NCBI RefSeq assembly: GCF_030123065.1
Contig: NZ_CP126093.1
Location: forward strand, 1,926,001 to 1,990,000
DNA length: 64,000 bases
Origin: Neobacillus sp. DY30
GTDB taxonomy: Bacteria; Bacillota; Bacilli; Bacillales; Cytobacillaceae
Direction of reading: 5' to 3'
The notes below the pieces were generated by a model. It had not been told where the DNA came from and searched no databases. It was given only the letters and a program-made list of their open reading frames with translations. Every line of letters begins with the position of its first letter. Position 1 is the stretch's first letter. Both the position numbers and the translations under genes were made by a program. Shown here piece after piece: positions 8,557-15,911 of the stretch.

Positions 8557-9351
8557 ATGCACATCGTTGTCTGCCTTAAACAGGTACTAGACCCAGAAAT
8601 TACACCGAAATATTTTAAAATAGATCCCGAAACCAATCGTCCAGATAACAGTGACAGTGATTTGGTACTCGACTCGTTCGCCGAGAATGCGCTTGAACTT
8701 GCTATACAGCTTCGTGACAAGGTTCCTGGTGCTACTGTTACCGCACTTTGCCTCGGAGATGAGGAATCGGAGGAGGTACTGAGGAGGGCACTCGCCTTTA
8801 CCGCGAATGCGGCGGTAAGGGTGTGGGATGAAGATTGGGAAGATCTAGACGGACAGGCTGTTGGCCATATTCTAGCACAAACCATTAAATCTTTAGGTGG
8901 TGCACAACTGGTACTTACAGGTTATCAAGCTAGTGATATCGAGGAAGGTCTCGTTGGACCTGTTATGGCTGAAGAGCTAGGAATTCCTTGCGTGACACTT
9001 GTTTCAGACCTTGAGGTGGAAGAGAATCGTACAAAGGCTACTGTTGAGGTTGAAGGCGGATATGCGGTTGTAAGTGTTCCATCTCCTGCTGTATTTACCA
9101 TCATCAGCTCTGAGTCTAACGTTCCAAGGCTTCCTAAAGTCAAGGATATTAGGCTTGCGAGAAGTAAACCTATTGTGCTATTAGAATCAGAAGATCTTAA
9201 TCTTGATACTGAGCGCTCTCAATCAGGTGTTAAGCTCGAGCGGGCATACGTCCTGAATAGGGAGGTTGCTTGTGATGTCTTGCCCGGTGAGGATGGGGCA
9301 GAGCTTGCTGGCAAATTAGCTGAGCGGCTTTTTGCTCTCAAGATTTTATAG
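8557..9351 (+). CDS. etfB: Electron transfer flavoprotein beta subunit
   Basis: The 264-residue protein starts with IVVCLKQVLDPE, the hallmark EtfB opening. It contains an LDSFAENALELA-type stretch and the GYQASDIEEGLVGP and VEVEGGYAVVSVPSPAVFTI segments typical of the subunit that holds AMP and stabilises the EtfA FAD. I chose ATG 8557 rather than the GTG at 8545, because the GTG lies within the GAGGTG ribosome site that fits the ATG (9-nt spacing). It pairs with EtfA 12 bp downstream. It would collect electrons from one of the cluster's dehydrogenase-type flavoproteins, but ETF-quinone oxidoreductase is not in the window. Confidence 0.92.
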   Translation: MHIVVCLKQVLDPEITPKYFKIDPETNRPDNSDSDLVLDSFAENALELAIQLRDKVPGATVTALCLGDEESEEVLRRALAFTANAAVRVWDEDWEDLDGQAVGHILAQTIKSLGGAQLVLTGYQASDIEEGLVGPVMAEELGIPCVTLVSDLEVEENRTKATVEVEGGYAVVSVPSPAVFTIISSESNVPRLPKVKDIRLARSKPIVLLESEDLNLDTERSQSGVKLERAYVLNREVACDVLPGEDGAELAGKLAERLFALKIL

Positions 9352-9363
9352 GAGGATTCAACT

Positions 9364-10344
9364 ATGTCTAGAATTCTTGTTTTTGCAAATCAAGAGGGGG
9401 ATGTCTTGAGTTCAGGTGCCAAGGAAGCTATAGCCTTTGGCAGCCGCTTGGCTAGTTCTACTGGAGGCGAAGTTCGTTCCATCACTCTTGGACCTTTCGC
9501 AGAGGCTGGAGCTAAAGAAGCAATTGCCAGTGGGGCAAGTATCGCATACACCATTACTAATCCTCTTTTAGCTGAATATGATGTTGAACTGTTTGTTAAT
9601 AGCATTCATACTATTTTCGAGCAGTCTGGAGCGGATATACTTATCCTGTCCTTTGACAAGATTGGTAAGGATTTAGTTGGCAGACTAGCAGCACGAAATG
9701 GTGCCTCTGCTATTACGGAAGTAGTTGATTACACTGCCAACAGTGATAAAATAAGCTGGATTCGGCCAATTTACGGAGATAAGGCGTTTGGTGAGTACAC
9801 CACTACTCGTAAGAAGGTAGTAGTGGGTATTCGTAAAAAGAGCCAGGATGTGAATGTGGCGGATGAGACAAATAAAGGTGAAATCATTGAAGTCGATTAT
9901 GCACCTTCAGAAGAGATGATCGTCAGCAAACTGGTTGTGAAAATTCAAGCTGCCTTATCGGACATTCGTTTGGAGGATGCTCGAATCATCATCGCAGGCG
10001 GCCGAGGGCTTGGTGGATCAGAAGGCTTTACGGATCTTCAGGTTCTGGCAAATGTACTTGGAGGTACTGTCGGTGCTTCACGTGCGGCATGTGATGCCGG
10101 ATGGGTTCCTTCAAACCTTCAGGTAGGTCAGACGGGTGCAGTCGTAGCTCCTGATTTATATATTGCAGTTGGAATATCTGGTGCCAGTCAGCACTTGGCT
10201 GGAATTACAAATGCCAAGAGTGTGGTGGCAATTAACACAGATCCCGAAGCTCCTATCTTTAAACGAGCAAATATCGGTGTGATTGCAGATTATAAAACTG
10301 TCATTCAAGCACTAACAGAAAAACTAAAAAAGGTACTTGTTTAG
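9364..10344 (+). CDS. etfA: Electron transfer flavoprotein alpha subunit
   Basis: The 326-residue protein has the EtfA C-terminal FAD domain: GGRGLGGSEGF near 213-223, TVGASRAACDAGW near 239-251, QVGQTG, a SGASQHLAGI stretch near 279-288 and INTDPEAPIF near 299-308. It forms the heterodimer with EtfB and carries the redox FAD. The start ATG follows TAGGAGG. A clear terminator follows at 10370-10407, so etfA ends its operon. This Etf pair is probably additional to the household fatty-acid Etf. Confidence 0.93.
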   Translation: MSRILVFANQEGDVLSSGAKEAIAFGSRLASSTGGEVRSITLGPFAEAGAKEAIASGASIAYTITNPLLAEYDVELFVNSIHTIFEQSGADILILSFDKIGKDLVGRLAARNGASAITEVVDYTANSDKISWIRPIYGDKAFGEYTTTRKKVVVGIRKKSQDVNVADETNKGEIIEVDYAPSEEMIVSKLVVKIQAALSDIRLEDARIIIAGGRGLGGSEGFTDLQVLANVLGGTVGASRAACDAGWVPSNLQVGQTGAVVAPDLYIAVGISGASQHLAGITNAKSVVAINTDPEAPIFKRANIGVIADYKTVIQALTEKLKKVLV

Positions 10345-10369
10345 GAATTTTCCGCATGAAATAATAAAG

Positions 10370-10407
10370 ACATCCTCAATTGAAATAGGTTGAGGATGTT
10401 CTTTTTT
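10370..10407 (+). terminator. Rho-independent terminator after etfA
   Basis: The stem ACATCCTCAA (10370-10379) pairs perfectly with TTGAGGATGT (10390-10399), and a T-rich run follows at 10399-10407. Confidence 0.9.
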
Positions 10408-10426
10408 AAAGGTGGGATAAAAGAAT

Positions 10427-10872
10427 ATGGTGGTAAAGCTTGAAGATGTCTACCTATACCGAGAAGGCAATATGATTTTAGGAAATGTTAATTGGCAAAT
10501 TGATACGGGGGAACATTGGGTACTATTTGGATTAAATGGTTCAGGCAATTAATGGCTGAACCTAAGTTACTGATTTTTGATGAGCCAACTAACGGATTGG
10601 ATTTTGTTGCCCGAGAGTTGTTGTTAGAATCCATTGAAAAAATTGCTAAAGAACCGCTGGCTCCATCGATTATTTATGTGACACATCATGTTGAAGAAAT
10701 AGTACCTGTTTTCAATAAAACATTATTACTAAAAGAGGGACAGGTGTTTGCTGCGGGCAAGACAAGTGAAATGATTTCAAATGAACAGCTTACCAAATTT
10801 TTCGATCTTCCGGTTCAGGTTAATTGGGAAAACCATCGGCCGTTTGTAACAAGATTACAAATGCAGGTTTAG
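10427..10872 (+). pseudogene. ABC transporter ATPase remnant with internal deletion (YlmA-like)
   Basis: An ATG at 10427 opens a frame reading MVVKLEDVYLYREGN..., which reaches the Walker A region GLNGSG and then meets TAA at 10550-10552. In the +1 frame the family sequence resumes at once with LMAEPKLLIFDEPTNGLD (Walker B and D-loop), then the H-loop YVTHHVEE, and runs to a normal C-terminus at 10872. About 100-110 codons, including the Walker A Lys, Q-loop and LSGGQ signature, are missing. An intact YlmA-type ATPase would be about 260 residues. The remnant cannot hydrolyse ATP. It lies after the etfA terminator. Confidence 0.85.
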
Positions 10873-10925
10873 CATAAACGAAGTTTTCTAATAATAATTA
10901 TTGGAAAATTTTAAAAAAACAGATA

Positions 10926-10967
10926 GTATTTATTCAAGTAAGACAGTGAAAAAGTTTCTACTATTAT
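10926..10967 (+). promoter_or_regulatory. Shared upstream element, copy 2 (divergent)
   Basis: GTATTTAT at 10926-10933 is followed 30 bp later (start to start) by TTCTACTATT at 10956-10965, matching the spacing and the first ten bases (8 of 10) of the elements at 95 and 12056. The preceding 25 bp also align with 12019-12043 at about 20 positions. It lies just ahead of the FAH-family gene. TATTAT at 10962-10967 could be a -10 box. Confidence 0.4.
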
Positions 10968-10992
10968 ATGCAAGTCTAATAAGGTAAATAGG

Positions 10993-11868
10993 ATGGTGGA
11001 TGAGATGAAGGTACTTTCTTACTATGAGAATCAACATGTAAAACTAGGGATTAAAACAGATGATGGAATTATTGATGTCCAAGCTGTTTCTGAGAAAACA
11101 GGAATTGCTGCACCAAATACAGTTTTAGAAGTTATTGAAGGTGGAGATGAAGCATTACAAGCGTTAACGACAATCATAACAAATTCTGATGAGAAATTGG
11201 ATGAAGAAAATATTCAATACGCCCCGGCAATTCCGAATGCGGGAAAGGTGATATGTGTTGGTGCTAATTACCGTAAACATGCTATAGAATCTGGTCTTGC
11301 TATCCCAGAAGAACCTATTTATTTTGCTAAATATGCCAATAGTCTTTCTGGACATCGTCAGGAAATTTCGGTACCCCAAATGGCTGTAGAAGTGGATTAC
11401 GAAGTAGAATTAGTAGCGGTAATAGGAAAACCAGCAAAATTTGTTTCAGTTGAAGCAGCTTTAGATTATGTGTTTGGATATGCCGTCGGCAACGATCTCT
11501 CCGTAAGGGAACTTCAATTCCGCAGTAATCAATGGCTCTATGGAAAAGCGATTGACGGTTTTGCGCCGCTTGGACCCTATATCGTAACGGCCGATGAGGT
11601 TCCTAATCCACAAAACCTGAACTTAAAGTGCTGGGTCAATGGGGAATTACGCCAAGATTCAAACACGGAGGATATGATTTTCTCTACTGCAAAGATTATA
11701 AGTGATTTGTCGCAGATTATGACGCTGCAGCCTGGTGACGTCATTTATACAGGCACACCAGAGGGAGTTATTATGGGAATGGAAGAAAAAAACTGGTTAA
11801 AGTCTGGTGATGAAATTGTTTGTGAAATTGAGGGTCTTGGAAGACTAGTGAATAAATTAAGAAAATAA
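10993..11868 (+). CDS. Fumarylacetoacetate hydrolase (FAH) family protein
   Basis: The 291-residue protein has a short N-terminal domain followed by the FAH catalytic domain: VICVGANYRKHA near 95-106, the metal-ligand stretch VDYEVELVAVIGK near 134-146, KAIDGFAPLGP near 189-199, and GTPEGV near 252-257. Family members hydrolyse or decarboxylate 1,3-diketo acids and 2-keto-enoates, often after ring cleavage. Its presence therefore hints that the cluster opens a ring or cleaves a diketone. The start could be the ATG at 10993 or the ATG at 11005; both have only weak ribosome sites. A terminator follows. Confidence 0.85.
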   Translation: MVDEMKVLSYYENQHVKLGIKTDDGIIDVQAVSEKTGIAAPNTVLEVIEGGDEALQALTTIITNSDEKLDEENIQYAPAIPNAGKVICVGANYRKHAIESGLAIPEEPIYFAKYANSLSGHRQEISVPQMAVEVDYEVELVAVIGKPAKFVSVEAALDYVFGYAVGNDLSVRELQFRSNQWLYGKAIDGFAPLGPYIVTADEVPNPQNLNLKCWVNGELRQDSNTEDMIFSTAKIISDLSQIMTLQPGDVIYTGTPEGVIMGMEEKNWLKSGDEIVCEIEGLGRLVNKLRK

Positions 11869-11918
11869 GATTAATATAGAATAAATTTAGTAGAATGTTT
11901 TCATATAGTAGAAAAAAG

Positions 11919-11959
11919 ACGACTCAAAATCGATTTTTGGATTTTTGAGTCGTTTTTTA
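11919..11959 (+). terminator. Rho-independent terminator after the FAH gene
   Basis: The stem ACGACTCAAAA (11919-11929) pairs with TTTTGAGTCGT (11943-11953), followed by TTTTTT. Confidence 0.88.
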
Positions 11960-12055
11960 TTTACTAATTTTATTATTAGATATTTTTTAGTAATAAATTA
12001 TTGAAAATAAATGAAAAAACAAATAGTTTTTACTCTAGAAAGACTAAATTGAATA

Positions 12056-12075
12056 TTCTAAAATTTCAGTTAGAA
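12056..12075 (+). promoter_or_regulatory. Shared upstream element, copy 3 (palindromic)
   Basis: TTCTAAAATTTCAGTTAGAA is 18/20 identical to 95-114, and with flanking bases it forms a perfect 7-bp inverted repeat (ATTCTAA/TTAGAAT). The companion box GTTTTTAC at 12026-12033 lies 30 bp upstream, as in the other copies. It precedes the SDR/flavoprotein/TRAP unit by 27 bp. This is the most operator-like of the three copies. Confidence 0.55.
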
Positions 12076-12102
12076 TAACTAGAAAGAAACTAGGTGAAAC
12101 GG

Positions 12103-12855
12103 GTGGATCGAGTAAACCAAAAATTAAAAAATAAGGTTGCAATTATAACCGGAAGTACATCTGGAATTGGAGAACAAACGGCAAAATTATTTGCTAGAGA
12201 AGGGGCTAAAGTAGTCATTGTTGGAAGAAGACAAGAACGAGGAGAAAGTGTTGTAAATGAAATCCGTCAAAATGGCGGGGAAGCTATCTTTGTAAAAACC
12301 GATGTAACGAATGAAATGGACCTCACCAATATGGTGAATAAAACCATAGGAACTTTTCAAAAAGTGGATATCCTTGTCAATAATGCAGGAAATCTCATTC
12401 AAAAACCATTCTCAGAATTAACATCGGAAGATTGGGATCACTATGTCCGCTTAAATTCGTACTCTTATTTTCGAGCAATGCAGCTTGTCCTGCCACACAT
12501 GGTATCTCAAGAATCAGGCAGTATCGTAAACATTACTTCGGCAGCAGCAATTAATGTTAGAAAAACACATGCACTCTATAGTTTTACGAAAGCTGGAATT
12601 ACACATATGTCAAAAATTGTAGCAGCAGAATACGCAGATAAAGGGATTAGAGTGAATTGTTTATTACCGGGGGTTGTTTATACTGAAATGATTGCCGATA
12701 ACCCGAGAACACCTGAGGTGGCTAGAGGGATTCCTTTAGGAAGAATGTCAACACCTGAAGAGCAGGCAAGATCTGTTTTGTACTTAGCATCAGAGGATTC
12801 TTCATTCATGACAGGGTCATCCATTGTTACCGATGGCGGAGTGACTGGAATTTAA
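12103..12855 (+). CDS. Short-chain dehydrogenase/reductase, second cluster copy
   Basis: This classical SDR has TGSTSGIG near the N-terminus, VNNAGN in the middle, a NITS...YSFTK catalytic Ser/Tyr/Lys set and the C-terminal TGSSIVTDGG typical of the 250-residue family. I prefer the GTG at 12103, six bases after an AGGTG; an in-frame GTG at 12094 would add three residues but lacks a ribosome site. It is the first gene of a unit with the second monooxygenase-like protein and the TRAP transporter. It would act on a hydroxyl or ketone of the imported compound. Confidence 0.8.
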   Translation: MDRVNQKLKNKVAIITGSTSGIGEQTAKLFAREGAKVVIVGRRQERGESVVNEIRQNGGEAIFVKTDVTNEMDLTNMVNKTIGTFQKVDILVNNAGNLIQKPFSELTSEDWDHYVRLNSYSYFRAMQLVLPHMVSQESGSIVNITSAAAINVRKTHALYSFTKAGITHMSKIVAAEYADKGIRVNCLLPGVVYTEMIADNPRTPEVARGIPLGRMSTPEEQARSVLYLASEDSSFMTGSSIVTDGGVTGI

Positions 12856-12924
12856 AACTCGTCAAATATGATGTGCTGCTAAATGAATCATCCTATTATT
12901 CTTTAAAAAATGAGGAGGGAAGGC

Positions 12925-14103
12925 ATGGTAAGCCAGACAAATGAGAGGACACAAACTGAATTTCAACAATTGATAATAGACGCAGAGCGAGTAGGTAAAC
13001 TTGCTGAGTCTGAAGTGGCAGAGATGGAGAAAAACCAAACCATTTCAGAGAATGTGATAAAAGCTTTAAAAGATACACAAATACCTAAACTATTACTTCC
13101 AAATAAATATGGCGGTCCCCAGGTAAACTATAGAGAATATTCAGCGATCATTAGAAAAGTTTCAAAGTACAATATGTCTGCCGGGTGGCTGACATTCTTA
13201 TATACCACCCACAATATTTGGGCAGCATATTTACCAGAAAAAGGCCGGGAAGAAGTCATCAATCAAGGCGGGTTGCTGGCAGATATTTTTTCACCCATTG
13301 GAAACGCAGTAGCAGAGGGAGATGGCTATCGTTTATCAGGTACTTATAATTTTGTAAGCGGTGTCCTACACAGTGATTGGGTAGCGGTGGGGGCGTTTAT
13401 GGAGGTGCCAGAGAGCGGGCAAAAAGAACATGTCGCTTTTAATCTGCCAACGAAAGATGTTCAAATCATTCAGAATTGGGATACGTTAGGTCTTAGAGGC
13501 ACAGGGAGTAACCAAGTCATAGTAGATAATCTCTATGTTCCGAAAGAGCAGTTTTTACGCTTAAGTGAGTTTGATAGGGTTGGGCGCCCGCTTGATGGGA
13601 CAGGTTATGATGAAGATTATTTCTTTTTTAATAAACCATTCTTTGTGCCCTTCATCGCAGGGTTTAGTATGGTTGCTCTTGGCGGAGCTCAAAGGCTTTT
13701 AGAAGAATTTAAAGAACGTACAGAAAACCGCACGAGATTACGTGGAGTAAGTGCTAAAGAATCCCGTCATCAAGGTGTATTAGCGGAATTAAATCTTCGC
13801 TATTTTGAAGCAGAAGGTTTATTGTCCCGTATTATTGAAATGCTAGAAAATTACAATCCAAATGATGGAGATCAACGGGCTGAATTCGCTGCAATTCGAG
13901 CGAGAATTATTCATAATTGTACCGAGATTGCCCAAAGAGTTTTGCTGGTACTTGGCGGTTTTGCGTTATATAAGGGACACCCAGTTGAATTATTCTTTAG
14001 AGATATGCATGCTGTAAGCGCACATCGATCAAATTTATATGAGGACTCGATTGAGGCATACGGTAAGTCAATATTCGGTTTTGAACATAATGTGGTAGGT
14101 TAA
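12925..14103 (+). CDS. Acyl-CoA dehydrogenase-fold flavin-dependent monooxygenase, second copy
   Basis: This 392-residue paralogue of the protein at 158-1354 has the same three-domain layout. GLRGTGSNQV lies near residue 191, and a GHPVELFFRDMHAVSAHRSN stretch near the C-terminus matches the RD...H pattern of HpaB/HsaA-type enzymes. The start is ATG 12925, because the upstream in-frame ATG at 12910 lies just before the GAGGAGGGAAGG ribosome site. Two diverged copies suggest two oxygenation or dehydrogenation steps, or two substrates. No flavin reductase is adjacent. Confidence 0.75.
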   Translation: MVSQTNERTQTEFQQLIIDAERVGKLAESEVAEMEKNQTISENVIKALKDTQIPKLLLPNKYGGPQVNYREYSAIIRKVSKYNMSAGWLTFLYTTHNIWAAYLPEKGREEVINQGGLLADIFSPIGNAVAEGDGYRLSGTYNFVSGVLHSDWVAVGAFMEVPESGQKEHVAFNLPTKDVQIIQNWDTLGLRGTGSNQVIVDNLYVPKEQFLRLSEFDRVGRPLDGTGYDEDYFFFNKPFFVPFIAGFSMVALGGAQRLLEEFKERTENRTRLRGVSAKESRHQGVLAELNLRYFEAEGLLSRIIEMLENYNPNDGDQRAEFAAIRARIIHNCTEIAQRVLLVLGGFALYKGHPVELFFRDMHAVSAHRSNLYEDSIEAYGKSIFGFEHNVVG

Positions 14104-14144
14104 TAGTCCGTGAAGCTAGCAGAACACAGTGAATAAAAAACTAA

Positions 14145-14162
14145 TTTGTAAGGGTTTACAAA
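14145..14162. promoter_or_regulatory. Inverted repeat upstream of dctP
   Basis: TTTGTAA-GGGT-TTACAAA is a perfect 7-bp inverted repeat with a 4-bp spacer in the 96-bp gap before the TRAP binding-protein gene. It lacks a T-run, so it looks more like an operator than a terminator. The regulator is unknown. Confidence 0.4.
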
Positions 14163-14199
14163 AAATAAAAGCAGTTTTTTAAATTAGAGGAGGATTCGA

Positions 14200-15300
14200 A
14201 TGATGAAGCCAATAGAAAAAAAGTGGAAGTTGTTTTTATTCGCTTTTGTAAGTTTACTTGTTTTAACACTTGCTGCCTGTGGGAGTTCGGATAAGAGTTC
14301 CACTGAATCAGGTAAGTCAGATGATGATGTGATTGAGTTAGTTGTGAATAGTTGGTTTTCTAGCGATGCCGATGTTCCGAACAATGTTTGGAAACCTTGG
14401 GAAAAATATGTGGAAGAAAAGACAGAGGGAAGAGTGAAGGTAACCGTTCACTATAATGGTGCTCTCGCAGCGTCTAATGAAGTATTAGAGGGTGTAAAAA
14501 GTGGACTGTTTGATGTCGGTGATACGATAGCACTTTACTATGAAGATTCACAGTTATTTCCATTAACAATTGGAGAGTTACCGTTTGCTGCAGGTGGTGA
14601 CCCAGATAAAGCAGCAGAAATTATGCAAGAATTCTCTGCAGAATATTTAGATGAAATTTGGGATGGGGTTGTTAATGTAGGTGTGGGTTCCCCGCCGCCA
14701 AACCATGCTTTCTCTACAAAGCCGATTGACAATTTGAATTATATGAAAGGCAAAACGGCCCGCGCATCCACTGAACTAGAAGCTTTATTGGTTGAGAGTA
14801 TGGGTGGAACACCTACACAAGTGAGTTTTGAAGAACTTTATAATTCATTGGATAAAGGAATGATTGAAACATTTTTCACTACCAAAGATGTATTTGCAGC
14901 GATGCAATTAGCAGATGTTGCTCCTCACTATTTGGAACAGCCTGTAAAAATTGCGGTAGGAACAGCACTCATGAATGAGGATTTCTATAATTCATTGCCC
15001 AAGGATTTACAAACTCTCTTTGCAGAAGATATTAACCCAAAATGGGTAGAGTTATATAAAGAGAATGCTAGAAAAGTCATGGAACGTAATGACGAAGTGG
15101 CTAAAATGGCAAAAGAAGCCAGAGGCACTGTGACCGAATTCTCTGAAAAGGAATTACTAGAGTTCCAGCAATATGCCGTTCCAGTTTGGAAACAGTGGGT
15201 AAAAAACGCGAATGAAAAAGGTTACCCTGGAGATGAAATGCTTGAACGATATATTCAAATTTCTAGAAAACACGGAGTCGAATTAGAGTTCCTTAAATAA
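14200..15300 (+). CDS. dctP: TRAP transporter solute-binding lipoprotein (DctP family)
   Basis: The 366-residue protein begins with a lipoprotein signal peptide (positively charged start, hydrophobic core, lipobox LAAC near residues 24-27). The body has the DctP pattern: a VTVHYNGALA...EVLEGVKSGLFDVG segment near 85-108 and KGKTARASTELEALL in the hinge region, which usually supplies the carboxylate-binding Arg. TRAP systems import carboxylates such as C4-dicarboxylates, keto acids or aromatic acids using ion gradients. The start ATG follows GAGGAGG; a second ATG follows directly. A hairpin after the gene likely limits read-through into dctQ and dctM. Confidence 0.9.
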   Translation: MMKPIEKKWKLFLFAFVSLLVLTLAACGSSDKSSTESGKSDDDVIELVVNSWFSSDADVPNNVWKPWEKYVEEKTEGRVKVTVHYNGALAASNEVLEGVKSGLFDVGDTIALYYEDSQLFPLTIGELPFAAGGDPDKAAEIMQEFSAEYLDEIWDGVVNVGVGSPPPNHAFSTKPIDNLNYMKGKTARASTELEALLVESMGGTPTQVSFEELYNSLDKGMIETFFTTKDVFAAMQLADVAPHYLEQPVKIAVGTALMNEDFYNSLPKDLQTLFAEDINPKWVELYKENARKVMERNDEVAKMAKEARGTVTEFSEKELLEFQQYAVPVWKQWVKNANEKGYPGDEMLERYIQISRKHGVELEFLK

Positions 15301-15315
15301 TTGGAAAAAAAGTAA

Positions 15316-15353
15316 CGAAGGTGTATGCCAAGTAATTCATACACCTTCGTTTT
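15316..15353 (+). terminator. Hairpin with short T-run between dctP and dctQ
   Basis: CGAAGGTGTATG (15316-15327) pairs perfectly with CATACACCTTCG (15338-15349), followed by four T. The position inside the transporter operon suggests partial termination or 3' end protection that gives more binding protein than membrane subunit. Confidence 0.75.
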
Positions 15354-15419
15354 AATAATTTGGCCTTTTCCTTACGTTAATAATTGATAGATCGAAAAAT
15401 TTAACTTGAGGGTGATTTA

Positions 15420-15911
15420 GTGAAAGTATTCTCTAAGAGCGTATTCTATATCATGAATATATTGAAAATCATCGGCATGACTTGTTTGGCCTTAGTAATG
15501 TTTATTATATCAGTGGGTGTCATCTCACGCTTATTGGGAAGACCGTTGCTAGGAGTTATTGAACTTGCGGAAATTATCCACTTTGTTGTTATTCTATTTG
15601 CCTTCGGGTACACACAAGCAGAGAAGGAACATATCGCTATAGGCTTATTGGTTGATCGTTTTTCACCTAGAGTCCAATTAATATTTGATAATATTGCGCA
15701 TGTTCTAACAGTTTGTGTTTGCATGGTATTTAGTTATGTTTTCTATTTGATTTCAATGGAAGAGAAGAAAACGAGTTTATTATTAGATTTTCCTTTTATG
15801 GTATTAAAAATGATTGTAACAATTGGCTTTTTGGTATGGGGACTAATTGCGCTAAGTCAAATTAGCTTTAAAACACCACCGTCGGAGAAAGAAGTGTCGC
15901 CGGATGTCTAG
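15420..15911 (+). CDS. dctQ: TRAP transporter small permease subunit (DctQ family)
   Basis: The 163-residue protein has four predicted membrane helices (about 8-32, 45-65, 88-110 and 128-150). The conserved ELAEIIHFVVILFAFGYTQ region and a following EHI sequence are typical of DctQ. It forms the membrane complex with DctM. The start is GTG, with GAGGGTGA seven bases upstream. The gene overlaps dctM by 8 bp, indicating translational coupling. Confidence 0.88.
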   Translation: MKVFSKSVFYIMNILKIIGMTCLALVMFIISVGVISRLLGRPLLGVIELAEIIHFVVILFAFGYTQAEKEHIAIGLLVDRFSPRVQLIFDNIAHVLTVCVCMVFSYVFYLISMEEKKTSLLLDFPFMVLKMIVTIGFLVWGLIALSQISFKTPPSEKEVSPDV

